From Paenibacillus sp. JNUCC32 (GTDB lineage Bacteria; Bacillota; Bacilli; Paenibacillales; Paenibacillaceae), in NCBI RefSeq assembly GCF_014863545.1, contig NZ_CP062260.1, positions 4,729,501 through 4,793,500 of the forward strand: a DNA stretch of 64,000 bases. The letters run 5' to 3'. Shown here piece after piece: positions 7,837 through 16,641 of this stretch. How positions within the stretch are numbered: position 1 is the stretch's first letter; every line of letters begins with the position of its first letter. The notes under the pieces are model-generated. The model was given only the letters and a program-made list of their open reading frames with translations. It did no database searches and had not been told where the DNA came from. The position numbers and the translations under genes are program-made.

Positions 7837-9186
7837 CTAATCCCGCTTGATGGCCAGCAGCGCATTCGTTCTTGCTGCGCTGATCGCCGGGTAAATCCCC
7901 GAGAAGATGCCCGTCATTACGGCGAAGGCAATGCCGATCGGCAGCGTCTCCGCCGTCACGGCGATTTGCAGTCCCGACATGCCTGCCGAAGCCATGATGA
8001 ATGAATTCAGCCCTTTGATGATCAAATACGCGAATACGATGCCGAGCAAGCCGCCAAGCAAACCGAGCAGGCTGGCTTCCACGATGAACATGTTCCGGAT
8101 TTGCGGCATATTCGCTCCCAGAACCTTCATGATGCCGATTTGCCGGCGGCGCTGATGCGTCGACATCGTCATGGCGACGATGATCGAAATCGAGGCCAGC
8201 AACAGGATAAATACGCCTACGCCGAGAGCGATCGCCTTGAAGGTGTCCAATTGGGAAGCAACCTGATCCCGCATGGCCAGATTGTCGCTCGCATTCAGCG
8301 CAAGCTTGGAGATCAGGTCCTCGAGCGGTTTAATATATTGCAGATCCTCCACTTTGACCGTTAGATTATCGTAAACCCGCTGTTTCGAAGCTGGCCCTTT
8401 TTGCAGATTCAAGCTATCCGTCAGCCAATCTGCCGTGTCAAAGGATATGTAGGCCTGACGGTCATAGAATGCAAACTGGGCATCCCGCCCCTTGGGCACA
8501 TCCAGCACGCCCCCGACGTAGAGCTGCGGGCTGAGCAATTTCTTGTCGTTGTCCATCTGCTCCAGCTGAACGTTCTTTCCGATCATTTCCGAAACGGCGC
8601 TCTCATACTTCTGGAACTCTTCCCATAGCTGCGGATTGTTGGGATCGGAACTCATCATATTGTTCAATCTTTCGCTCGTCTCCGCGTCCTTCCATCCGGT
8701 TGTCGCTCCGTAATTCAGCACCACGGCACCGATCTGCTCCAGCGGGCCGCCTTCCTTGAACCGGTTTCCCTGCTCTTTAAGCTTGGACAGGTCCACGGCC
8801 ACGACGTTGATGCCTTCATGGATCAGGTTGTCGGACGAAATGGTCCGGAAATAACCGAGCTGCTTGGTGGCTACAACGGATTTGACGTGATTGAAGCCCT
8901 GAATGACCTGAACCTTATCATCCGTAAGCAATCCCCGTTCTCCTCCCGCCGATTGGCCGCCGCCTTCCCCGGGCCCGCCCGTGCTCTGCGGAGTCACCGT
9001 AATTTCGTCAAGTTTCATGCCGCCTATGATTTCCGTCTCCAAATAACTCTGGGCGCCGTTTCCGATGCTGATCGCTACGATGATAGCCGCACATCCGATC
9101 GAAATGCCGGTCATGCACAGGGCCGTTACCACTTTACGGCGTTTGATCTGTCCCCATGCCAGCCGTATGCTGTCTAAAAATCTCAG
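7837..9186 (-). CDS. MacB/FtsX-type ABC transporter permease (YknZ-like)
   Basis: This MacB-fold permease has one N-terminal helix (TALCMTGISIGCAAIIVAIS), a large extracytoplasmic domain, then three C-terminal helices near residues 300-440. The first conventional start is GTG 9132, but that removes most of the basic cytosolic segment seen in this family. In frame upstream lie 18 codons reading RFLDSIRLAWGQIKRRK. They begin at CTG 9186, which overlaps the ATPase stop codon and is preceded by a GAGG-rich sequence. I therefore place the start at CTG 9186, giving 449 residues; GTG 9132 (431 residues) is the fallback. It works with the upstream ATPase and the downstream adaptor. Confidence 0.85.
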   Translation of the reverse strand: MRFLDSIRLAWGQIKRRKVVTALCMTGISIGCAAIIVAISIGNGAQSYLETEIIGGMKLDEITVTPQSTGGPGEGGGQSAGGERGLLTDDKVQVIQGFNHVKSVVATKQLGYFRTISSDNLIHEGINVVAVDLSKLKEQGNRFKEGGPLEQIGAVVLNYGATTGWKDAETSERLNNMMSSDPNNPQLWEEFQKYESAVSEMIGKNVQLEQMDNDKKLLSPQLYVGGVLDVPKGRDAQFAFYDRQAYISFDTADWLTDSLNLQKGPASKQRVYDNLTVKVEDLQYIKPLEDLISKLALNASDNLAMRDQVASQLDTFKAIALGVGVFILLLASISIIVAMTMSTHQRRRQIGIMKVLGANMPQIRNMFIVEASLLGLLGGLLGIVFAYLIIKGLNSFIMASAGMSGLQIAVTAETLPIGIAFAVMTGIFSGIYPAISAARTNALLAIKRD

Positions 9187-9950
9187 CGGACCTCACCTGC
9201 CTCCTCCGAATGAACCGGGACCCCGGACAGGGGCGAAGGGGCGCTCGGCCCCCGCTGCCCTCCCGTGGAAGTCGCGTAGTTCTCCGGCTGAACCAAATAA
9301 CCGTCGCGGAGCATAATCGTTTTTTTCATTTGGGCGGCGACTTCCATCTCATGGGTAACGATGACAAACGTCGTCTTCATGGACTCGTTCAGCGACATCA
9401 TGATTCGGATAATTTCCTCTTCCGTTTTGGTGTCCAGGTTGCCCGTCGGCTCGTCCGCAAAAATGACGGAAGGCTCGGTAATCAACGAGCGGGCAATACT
9501 GACGCGCTGCTGCTGCCCGCCGGACAGCTGGGACGGGTACAGCGAAGCCTTATCGCCGATCCCCGTCATCTCCAGAAGCTCCATCGCTTTCTTGCGGCGC
9601 TTGGACGGAGAAACGGATTGAAAAACAAGCGGAAGCTCCACGTTCTCACGAACCGTGAGTGTCGGAATCAATTCGTAAGCCTGAAAAATAAATCCGATAT
9701 GCTTGCGCCGAAAAACGGCAAGCTTGTTTTCCCCGTATTTGACGATATCCTGATCCGCAATATAAATATGGCCTTCGGTCGGTTTCATCAGCCCGGCCAT
9801 CAAGTTGAGCAGCGTGGACTTGCCCGATCCGGAGCTGCCGAGCAGCGCAATCATCTCGCCCTTCTGGACTTCGAACTGGATGTTATGAAGCACCTTTAAC
9901 ACTTCGTTGCCGTTCTTAAAGCTGTGCGATACATTTTCCAAACGCAGCAT
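9183..9950 (-). CDS. MacB/LolD-type ABC transporter ATP-binding protein (YknY-like)
   Basis: This 255-residue ATPase has Walker A GSSGSGKST (about 39-47), the Q-loop in FIFQAYELIP, the signature LSGGQQQR, Walker B VIFADEPTGNLD and the switch His in VTHE. The LolD/MacB subfamily marks are clear. A Pro/Ser/Gly-rich C-terminal tail of about 30 residues beyond the usual end is unusual. Its stop overlaps the proposed CTG start of the permease, which suggests translational coupling. It powers the exporter formed with the next two genes. Confidence 0.95.
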   Translation of the reverse strand: MLRLENVSHSFKNGNEVLKVLHNIQFEVQKGEMIALLGSSGSGKSTLLNLMAGLMKPTEGHIYIADQDIVKYGENKLAVFRRKHIGFIFQAYELIPTLTVRENVELPLVFQSVSPSKRRKKAMELLEMTGIGDKASLYPSQLSGGQQQRVSIARSLITEPSVIFADEPTGNLDTKTEEEIIRIMMSLNESMKTTFVIVTHEMEVAAQMKKTIMLRDGYLVQPENYATSTGGQRGPSAPSPLSGVPVHSEEAGEVR

Positions 9951-9977
9951 GTTCGCTATTCCTTTCCGGTTCTTAGT

Positions 9978-12545
9978 CTATCTCTCCTCGTTCGGGTCCA
10001 GAAGGGGCTGGAACGTCAGGTTGTAGCTCTGGCTGCCCAGCGTGATCCGCTCGTTCTGGAATTCGTCCACAAGGGTCAAGTTAAACCAGCCGCCGCGGAG
10101 CTTTTTGTACTGCTCGTCCGTCAGCTCCATCGATATCGACCGGGTGCCCGGCACTTGGATATCGGTGCCTGGCGTAAGCGTCCGCTCCTGTGTTTGTCCG
10201 AGGCTATCCTTGATGATGAGTATCAGCTTGCGGCCGGAATCCGCGGCCGCAATGCTCTCGCTCCGTTTCACATCCAACGTGGCATTGAGCGATATGGTGG
10301 AACTGCCCTCCTGTAAATGCCCAGCAGCTTTCGTGACCGAAACGCTGTAAGGATACCAATCGAGCTGCGTCAGGCCGGAGCTTGCCGCAGGTCTGGCCGG
10401 ATTCAGCATCAATTTTTTCACGCCCAGCACACCCGTAGCGTCCTTGCCCGTTTCCGCAAGCTTGCCTCCGGACATCGCCGTGCCGAGGGCCAGGCCCAAT
10501 TCGCTGGCAGCCCCTTTCGGCACTCGGGCCCAAAAGACGATCGACTGCCTGGATCCCGGCTGAAGGGCCGCTTCCGGCTGAAGGGTCTCCGCTTCATAAA
10601 TCCTGCCGTCCGCGCTTTGGAAGTACCCTTTCAGCACTGCGGCTTGAACGCGGCGCTGTTCGTTGCTGGTCAGCACGAATTCCGAATAGACGATATCGGA
10701 GTCTGCTCCTTCATAGATGACCGTCCGCCGTTCTTGTGCCTCCGCACGTTTACCCGCAGCCGTGACCGTATACGGCTTCCCTTTCTCCAGAACGCCGATC
10801 GACTGCATCATCCCGGACGTGGTCATGGTCAGGAACGACGTTTTCGCCGCCTCCTGCTGCGTAAACAGCTCGAAACGGAGCGAACGTATATCCTTCGTAT
10901 ACGGGATCCGCGCCATGACGTACACCTCGGTTGATGCCCCCGGCGCAATCAGGGAGCCCTGCTCCTCGGCGATGACCTCCGGGCCGGCCAAGCTTGTTTT
11001 TTCATCCGCCGTGACGTTCGCTTTAAGCTCTGGCAGCGGCAGCGATTTGGATTCCTGGGTATTCCGCAGCCGCAGCTTCGCCACGATCAGGTCCTGGTCC
11101 TGCCACGGCAGGCGCTGGATGGATTCCAGCGTGTACGCAAATCCTTTGGCCGACTGCGCGCCGTATTCCACGCCGATGGATGACTTGCGTTCCGTTTGGT
11201 ACGGGATGGCAAAGTATGCAATCGGGAGGGTCAACGGCTCCTGAACCTCGGAGGTCGGCTCGCTGCCCGACTCACCCGGATTCGCGGGCGGTTTGGATGA
11301 GCCGGCCGTGCCTGATGCCCCGATCATTTGCAGCTTCAGCCGGTCCTGCTTGAGATCAAGCGGAAGCGCGATTTCCATCACCATCGTTTTCTCTTCCCCG
11401 GGGCGGAGCGTCAAGCCCGCTTTGGCGTCCGGTGCATAAGGATGGAAGGAGCCTTCGGACGCTTTAATCGCGAACTCGTAGGCCGGAACCTCCACCGATT
11501 TTTTTCCTTTGTTCTTGAAGGCCATCTCAATGGTCCATATGCCCTGTCCCCCTGAGGCACGCAGCGAAGACTGGCGGATTCTGGCATCGACCGGAATCCC
11601 CCGGATGGTCAACTTCTTGGCTTCGCCCGCCTTGACGTCCCACTTCGGAGCTGTTGCCGCCGGCAGCTTGAATGAGGCGACAGGCAAGGACAGCTTCAGC
11701 GTGTCATCGTTTTCGGTCCATAAGAAACGCAGGCCGGCCGTCTTCAGGTAAGAGGGAACTTCCGTTATGTAGTAAACCAGTTTCTTTTCTTTCGGCTGGA
11801 CAGGCACCCCTTCTGCCCCCGCCTCATGACGCAACGGGAACCAATTGCCGCTTGCCGTTACCAAATGCGCCTCGAATCCCCGATCGTTCCATACCTTGCC
11901 GCCATGATTGGTCATATACATCCCGACTTTGGCGATGACTTTGCCGTCGTACTTGATGATCTCCAGCGATTCCGCCTGTACGGTAACCGGCGTTCCGCCC
12001 AGCTTCAGCTTGGTGCTTGAGCCCGTTGGGACGGCAGCGGAATAATTGGCGGGCATTCTGTACGTTCCGACGCGCTGCAGGTAGCCTTTGACCTGCGGAT
12101 TCCATACGTCCATGACCAGCTTCATGCCGGCCAAAGAGCTGCTGTCGGTCTTCGCATAGTAGGTGACGCTCACGCTTTGCCCGGGCTCTACCTTCTTCTT
12201 GGCCAGGTCCTTGGAAATGGGATTGGCCGCGCTCACGGAACCGCCGGGAAGGACCACCTTGGGAAAATAAGATACCAGGCGCGCCGCGCTCTTGCCCCCA
12301 TTTTTATAGGTCAGGGTAAATACCGCCGCATGCGATCCGTTTTGCTGCCATACGTCGGCATGGTCGAGCTTCGCCGTGACGTTGCTGCCCAGCTTCACGC
12401 TCCAGGCCAGATTTGCATTTTTCTGCGCGGCCGACTTCGCGATTTGCGATGTCTCCGTCTTAGATGCAGCAGCTTCGACTTGCGGTGCCGCAGCCAGAAT
12501 CGCAGCCATCAAAATGGCCGTCACTCTGAACTTTGTACTATTCAT
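9978..12545 (-). CDS. Large secreted protein of unknown function, first gene of the exporter operon
   Basis: An 855-residue protein with a Sec signal peptide (basic MNSTKFRV start, hydrophobic core, AEA-like cleavage near residue 25). The mature part consists of repeated beta-rich modules of about 150-200 residues. Recurring themes are KNGGKSAARL, NKGKKSVEVP and RNTQESKSLPL, plus PGxxKxxVYY-like turns, which resemble Ig-like DUF4352-type domains. A Pro/Gly/Ser linker lies near residue 425. No sortase signal, SLH domain or catalytic motif was seen. Twenty-seven bases separate it from the ATPase gene, so it is almost certainly cotranscribed with the MacAB-type exporter. It may be an extracytoplasmic partner or sensor. 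Function is unknown. Confidence 0.85.
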   Translation of the reverse strand: MNSTKFRVTAILMAAILAAAPQVEAAASKTETSQIAKSAAQKNANLAWSVKLGSNVTAKLDHADVWQQNGSHAAVFTLTYKNGGKSAARLVSYFPKVVLPGGSVSAANPISKDLAKKKVEPGQSVSVTYYAKTDSSSLAGMKLVMDVWNPQVKGYLQRVGTYRMPANYSAAVPTGSSTKLKLGGTPVTVQAESLEIIKYDGKVIAKVGMYMTNHGGKVWNDRGFEAHLVTASGNWFPLRHEAGAEGVPVQPKEKKLVYYITEVPSYLKTAGLRFLWTENDDTLKLSLPVASFKLPAATAPKWDVKAGEAKKLTIRGIPVDARIRQSSLRASGGQGIWTIEMAFKNKGKKSVEVPAYEFAIKASEGSFHPYAPDAKAGLTLRPGEEKTMVMEIALPLDLKQDRLKLQMIGASGTAGSSKPPANPGESGSEPTSEVQEPLTLPIAYFAIPYQTERKSSIGVEYGAQSAKGFAYTLESIQRLPWQDQDLIVAKLRLRNTQESKSLPLPELKANVTADEKTSLAGPEVIAEEQGSLIAPGASTEVYVMARIPYTKDIRSLRFELFTQQEAAKTSFLTMTTSGMMQSIGVLEKGKPYTVTAAGKRAEAQERRTVIYEGADSDIVYSEFVLTSNEQRRVQAAVLKGYFQSADGRIYEAETLQPEAALQPGSRQSIVFWARVPKGAASELGLALGTAMSGGKLAETGKDATGVLGVKKLMLNPARPAASSGLTQLDWYPYSVSVTKAAGHLQEGSSTISLNATLDVKRSESIAAADSGRKLILIIKDSLGQTQERTLTPGTDIQVPGTRSISMELTDEQYKKLRGGWFNLTLVDEFQNERITLGSQSYNLTFQPLLDPNEER

Positions 12546-12629
12546 GTTACGACTCCTTTCTACCTCGATCTATCCCTTTCATGCTCCATCTATAAGTACA
12601 GATTTCTTCAAGGCTATATATATAACGAC

Positions 12630-12647
12630 AACTTTCTTAGGAAAGTT
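12630..12647. repeat. Perfect inverted repeat upstream of the secreted-protein operon
   Basis: AACTTTC and GAAAGTT flank a TTAG spacer, 85-102 bases upstream of the start of the 855-residue protein gene. It could be an operator for the exporter operon. On the plus strand it is followed by TTT, so a weak hairpin is the alternative reading. Confidence 0.45.
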
Positions 12648-12725
12648 TTTCATCATTTTCCATTGCGGCGAAACAACATTCTTTAGGCCTTAAATCGGCT
12701 CTCGCGGACTTTTCAAACATAAAAG

Positions 12726-12755
12726 TTGATTTAATCACCCAAAACGGTTTAATAT
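12726..12755 (+). promoter_or_regulatory. sodA promoter
   Basis: TTGATT (12726-12731) and TAATAT (12750-12755), separated by 18 bases, form a good sigma-A type promoter. Transcription would start near 12762, giving a leader of about 100 bases before sodA. Confidence 0.7.
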
Positions 12756-12793
12756 ATGTAGTGTAGCCGGATTACATATTCCATTGCTCCGGG

Positions 12794-12832
12794 ATGATAA
12801 AGGCTTCCTGATGAAGGAAGGCCTTTCATCAT
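12794..12832 (+). promoter_or_regulatory. Long hairpin in the sodA leader
   Basis: ATGAT-AAAGGC-TTCC pairs with GGAA-G-GCCTTT-CATCAT across a seven-base loop, with single-base bulges. No T-run follows, so it is not a plain terminator. It ends 33 bases before sodA and lies inside the predicted leader. A stabilising or regulatory RNA structure is likely; no known riboswitch family is recognised. Confidence 0.55.
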
Positions 12833-12865
12833 AACCAAAAACTAAATTTACAGGAGGTTTTTACT

Positions 12866-13474
12866 ATGGCATTTCAATTACCAGCACTTCCTTACGCAAA
12901 CGACGCGCTCGAGCCCCACATCGACGCACAAACGATGGAGATCCACCATGATCGCCACCATAATACCTACGTAACCAACTTGAACGCTGCTCTTGAGAAC
13001 GCTCCTGAGCTTCAAGGCAAATCCCTTGAGGATCTGATCGGCAACCTTGATGCTGTACCGGAAAGCATCCGCACAGCGGTTCGCAACAACGGCGGCGGCC
13101 ATGCTAACCACTCCCTGTTCTGGGAAGTGATCGGACCAAACGGCGGCGGGCAACCAACCGGCGCTTTGGCTGATGCCATCAACAGCGAGCTCGGCGGCTT
13201 CGATAAATTCAAGGAAGATTTCGCCAAAGCGGCTACAACTCGTTTCGGCAGCGGCTGGGCTTGGCTCGTTGTTAAAGACGGCAAACTGGCGGTAACCAGC
13301 ACTCCTAACCAAGACAGCCCGATCATGGAAGGTCAAACTCCTCTCCTCGGCCTGGACGTTTGGGAGCATGCTTACTACCTGAAATATCAAAACAAACGCC
13401 CGGACTACATCTCCGCATTCTGGAATGTTGTAAACTGGGAAGAAGTCGGCAAACGTTACGACAACGCGAAGTAA
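12866..13474 (+). CDS. sodA: Superoxide dismutase (Mn/Fe family)
   Basis: This 202-residue cytosolic enzyme converts superoxide to oxygen and hydrogen peroxide. The metal ligands are His27, His82, Asp164 and His168 (the last two in LDVWEHAYY), with the [10 protein letters not shown] and [11 protein letters not shown] boxes. Sequence style and Firmicute origin favour manganese, though cambialism cannot be excluded. A strong AGGAGG lies before ATG 12866. It is monocistronic with its own promoter, leader hairpin and terminator. Codon use is markedly biased toward preferred codons, as expected for an abundant protein. Confidence 0.97.
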   Translation: MAFQLPALPYANDALEPHIDAQTMEIHHDRHHNTYVTNLNAALENAPELQGKSLEDLIGNLDAVPESIRTAVRNNGGGHANHSLFWEVIGPNGGGQPTGALADAINSELGGFDKFKEDFAKAATTRFGSGWAWLVVKDGKLAVTSTPNQDSPIMEGQTPLLGLDVWEHAYYLKYQNKRPDYISAFWNVVNWEEVGKRYDNAK

Positions 13475-13504
13475 TATCGCCTGACTACAACCGATCTCAT
13501 ATCA

Positions 13505-13556
13505 CAAAAAAGGCTGCTCTCCGCCGTAGACCCTGTCTACCGCGAAAGCAGCCTTT
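13505..13556. terminator. Bidirectional terminator between sodA and the MFS gene
   Basis: AAAGGCTGCT (13509-13518) pairs with AGCAGCCTTT (13547-13556), with A-rich and T-rich flanks. It serves sodA and the convergent transporter gene. Confidence 0.85.
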
Positions 13557-13575
13557 TCATTTTCATTGAATTCTC

Positions 13576-14820
13576 CTACGCATCGTTTGCCGCTGCCGCG
13601 GCGCCGGTCTCATAATAACGCGCTTTGGACGGCGAGTAGATGACCGCCAGCAGCATGGCCGAGGGCAGAACCGCTGCGCCTGCACCGATCAGGCATACGG
13701 CCTGCAGCGACCAGGCATCGGCGGCAAAACCGAGCAGGAGCGTGAAGAGAATCTGCAGCATCCCTTCCAGCAGTCGGGTCACGCTCGTAAAGCGTCCCAT
13801 GAGGTCGACGGGCACCTGGTTTTGGAAAAAAGTGGTATACCCCGCATTGGCATACGAAGAGAAGAATCCAAACACGATAAAACCGATCACGGCCGTCATA
13901 AGACCCGATGCCGCATAGAAGATCATATAACCGATGCTTGACAGGAGCATCCCTGCACCGATAAACATACGCAGCGACAGCCGTTTAACGGATAAAGACG
14001 CAGCCATCGAGCCTGCCAGATACCCTGCTCCCGCAACGCTGACAAGCAATCCGTAATCCTCGTCGCCGAGGAGCAGCACCTGCTTAATGAACGTGGCCTC
14101 CTGGGAATCAAGCGCAAAACCGAGCAGCGTGGCGGATTGAAACAGCACGTATACGAGCATAAAATACTTCGCGGCCTTTCCGAAATCGATCACCGCGGCC
14201 CAGTCCCGAAGCAGCATTCTCATCGTCATGGCCTCCCGCTTGCTGTCTGCCGCCTCCTCTTCATCCACATCGGGAAGGAAATAGATGACAAGCGCACAGA
14301 TCAGGAAGGATACCGCATTGATGACGATGCTGACCCGAATATCCGTGTAGGCGATCAACAGGCCGGATAAGGCGGGTCCAAGCAATACCGCGCCGGAAGT
14401 CGTAAAGCTGGACCATGCGTTGAACCGCTTTCGTACCTCTGCCGGAATCAGCTTCGTTACGTACGTCATGGACGTAGGCCCAAAGAAAGAGCCCGCCACG
14501 TTAATCAGAAACATGATGCCATAGATGCCCCACACCGAGGACATGAAGGGAATCAGGGCGATCAAGGCCCCCCGGATCACATCGGTGATCATCATAAGCC
14601 TGCGCTTGTTCGCCCTGTCGATGATGCTGCCCGCCCAGGAGTTGGTCAACAGGGTAGCGAGCGGCCGGATGATGAACAATCCGGCTACTGCCGCGGGAGA
14701 CCCCGTCATGTGGAGCACGAGCAAATTGATGGCAACCAGATAGATCCAGTTCCCGAGATTGGAGATCCCGATGCCAAAAATGTACAACAACGCATTCTTC
14801 CAACTATGCAAAAGCTTCAC
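13576..14820 (-). CDS. MFS transporter
   Basis: This 414-residue protein has about 12 membrane helices and belongs to the major facilitator superfamily (MFS_3/enterobactin-exporter-like group). The loop motif SWAGSIIDRANKRRLM between helices 2 and 3 is the MFS signature. A central cytosolic loop rich in Glu and Asp (VDEEEAADSKREA, about residue 205) separates the halves. The substrate is unknown; members include drug and siderophore exporters. It lies 55 bases downstream of mutY on the same strand. Confidence 0.88.
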   Translation of the reverse strand: MKLLHSWKNALLYIFGIGISNLGNWIYLVAINLLVLHMTGSPAAVAGLFIIRPLATLLTNSWAGSIIDRANKRRLMMITDVIRGALIALIPFMSSVWGIYGIMFLINVAGSFFGPTSMTYVTKLIPAEVRKRFNAWSSFTTSGAVLLGPALSGLLIAYTDIRVSIVINAVSFLICALVIYFLPDVDEEEAADSKREAMTMRMLLRDWAAVIDFGKAAKYFMLVYVLFQSATLLGFALDSQEATFIKQVLLLGDEDYGLLVSVAGAGYLAGSMAASLSVKRLSLRMFIGAGMLLSSIGYMIFYAASGLMTAVIGFIVFGFFSSYANAGYTTFFQNQVPVDLMGRFTSVTRLLEGMLQILFTLLLGFAADAWSLQAVCLIGAGAAVLPSAMLLAVIYSPSKARYYETGAAAAANDA

Positions 14821-14875
14821 GACTCCTTACAAACCTCTTCTGCATTACATCCTAATGAAAAAGGCAAAAGCGGCT

Positions 14876-16024
14876 TCAAGATGAGAAATAGGCATTCAGA
14901 ATCCGGATGAATACATTGGGAAATGCGTAACGCTCCATATCCTGAACGTGAATCCACCGGAAATTCTCTTCGCCCGTCTCATATGCAGCCGCGCTTTCCG
15001 CAGCCTGCAGGACTGCCGGCGGCACATCCTGCCACTTACAGCGGTATACGCCCATATTCCATTGAATATGGCTAAAGGTATGCTCCGCGTCCATCACATG
15101 GCCGATCGGCTGGACCGGGACCCCTTCCTCCAGCAAGGCATCGCGCAAGCGGACCATCGCCGTCTCCTCGGGCATTGCAGCCGGTACGCTGCTCCCATCG
15201 GCCGATACGATCACATGCGGCAGCTCCCACATCCCGGCCAATAAACCGGCGGCTGGACGCTTGCGGATCAGGATCTTGCCTTCGTGCACGCCGGTGCCCT
15301 CTACAATCGCGGTAAGACGGTATTCAGGACGCGGCGGCTTGGCCTTCGTTTTAATAGGAAGCGATTCCTCTTTGCCCTCCAGCCTGGCCGAACAATGCTC
15401 CATGACCGGACATACCAGGCATTTGGGCGACTTCGGCGTACAGATCAAGGCCCCCAGCTCCATCAGCGCCTGGGTGAAATCCGAGGCCCGTCCATCCGGA
15501 ACCAGCGTCAGCACCAGATCCTCCATCTTGGTACGGGTTTTCACTTTCATGATATCTTCCTCGATCAAAAAATAACGGGAAAGCACGCGCATCACGTTGC
15601 CGTCCATGGCCGCGGCCGGAATGTTGAACGCGATGCTGCGAATGGCGCCCGAGGTATAGGGCCCTATCCCTTTCAGACCCGACACTTCGTCTTTGCCGCT
15701 GGGCATCACGCCATCGTACTGCTCCGTCACTTGTCTAGCGGCAGCCTGAAGGTTGCGTGCGCGGGAATAATAGCCCAGACCCTCCCAGCATTTCAATACA
15801 TCGTCCTCCGGCGCGTCCGCAAGCGATTGGATCGTCGGAAACCGCTCGATAAACCGATGGAAATACGGGATCACCGTATCTACCCGGGTCTGCTGCAGCA
15901 TAATTTCAGATACCCATATATAATAAGGATCGCGATGCCTGCGCCATGGCAGATCCCGTTTATTGATTTCATACCAATCCAGCAGCTCTTGGCTGAAGTA
16001 TCGTTTGTGTTCCGTGTTATGCAT
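14876..16024 (-). CDS. mutY: A/G-specific adenine glycosylase
   Basis: This 382-residue DNA repair glycosylase removes adenine paired with 8-oxoguanine. The catalytic Glu40 lies in SEIMLQQT. The helix-hairpin-helix is LKGIGPYTSGA, followed by the conserved Asp in AAAMDGNVMR. The [4Fe-4S] ligands follow the C-x6-C-x2-C-x5-C pattern in CTPKSPKCLVCPVMEHC. The C-terminal NUDIX-like 8-oxoG recognition domain starts near residue 235. Length and domains are complete. acpS lies immediately upstream on the same strand. Confidence 0.96.
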   Translation of the reverse strand: MHNTEHKRYFSQELLDWYEINKRDLPWRRHRDPYYIWVSEIMLQQTRVDTVIPYFHRFIERFPTIQSLADAPEDDVLKCWEGLGYYSRARNLQAAARQVTEQYDGVMPSGKDEVSGLKGIGPYTSGAIRSIAFNIPAAAMDGNVMRVLSRYFLIEEDIMKVKTRTKMEDLVLTLVPDGRASDFTQALMELGALICTPKSPKCLVCPVMEHCSARLEGKEESLPIKTKAKPPRPEYRLTAIVEGTGVHEGKILIRKRPAAGLLAGMWELPHVIVSADGSSVPAAMPEETAMVRLRDALLEEGVPVQPIGHVMDAEHTFSHIQWNMGVYRCKWQDVPPAVLQAAESAAAYETGEENFRWIHVQDMERYAFPNVFIRILNAYFSS

Positions 16025-16049
16025 CTATTCGTAATCTCCTTCGTCTTCC

Positions 16050-16445
16050 TTACTTGATCTTCTCCACCACGGCGAAGGCGGAAGCCAGCGTGGCCTGATG
16101 GGAAATCGTCAAATGAATCGCATAATGGGCGGGGCCCCCCAAGCCCAGGCGGTCCCAGGCTTCCTTGGACAGACTGGCTTCCGGCCTGCCGAGAGCACCC
16201 GGCATTACTTCCATGTCATGGAATCCGATCAGGCGGCCGATTCCGCAGCCAAATGCCTTGGATATCGCCTCCTTGGCAGCAAAACGCCCGGCAATAAACT
16301 CCGTCCGTCTTGCCCCCTTCTTAGCGGCAACGGCCTGCTCTTGCTGCGTAAGCACGCGCTGAATGAACTTCTCTCCATGCGGGCCTGTCATCAACGTCTC
16401 CATTCGCTTCATGTCCAGCACATCATGCCCGATTCCGTAGATCAC
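16050..16445 (-). CDS. acpS: Holo-[acyl-carrier-protein] synthase
   Basis: AcpS transfers 4'-phosphopantetheine from CoA to the acyl carrier protein. The family marks are IYGIGHDVLDM at the N-terminus (Asp metal ligand) and GRFAAKEAISKAFGCGIG with the second acidic ligand. The C-terminus is LTISHQATLASAFAVVEK. GTG 16445 is chosen because family members begin at M-I-Y-G-I-G, giving 131 residues. An open extension of 18 codons reaches GTG 16499 and an AAGGAG lies nearby, so a longer N-terminus is the alternative. Confidence 0.93.
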   Translation of the reverse strand: MIYGIGHDVLDMKRMETLMTGPHGEKFIQRVLTQQEQAVAAKKGARRTEFIAGRFAAKEAISKAFGCGIGRLIGFHDMEVMPGALGRPEASLSKEAWDRLGLGGPAHYAIHLTISHQATLASAFAVVEKIK

Positions 16446-16641
16446 AATCGTCTGCTCCCCTTCGTTGATCCAGTCTTCCTGTTCCAAAAAAATAAACACT
16501 CCTTCTTATTGTAGCAGTCGATGTCCGCCAACGCGAGACTACGGTGTTACAACAGCATGAATTAAATACATTTGTTGTATTTCAAATTTTATCCATATAA
16601 ACTGAACAAAACAGCATATAAAACAAAGGAGGAATCATGTT

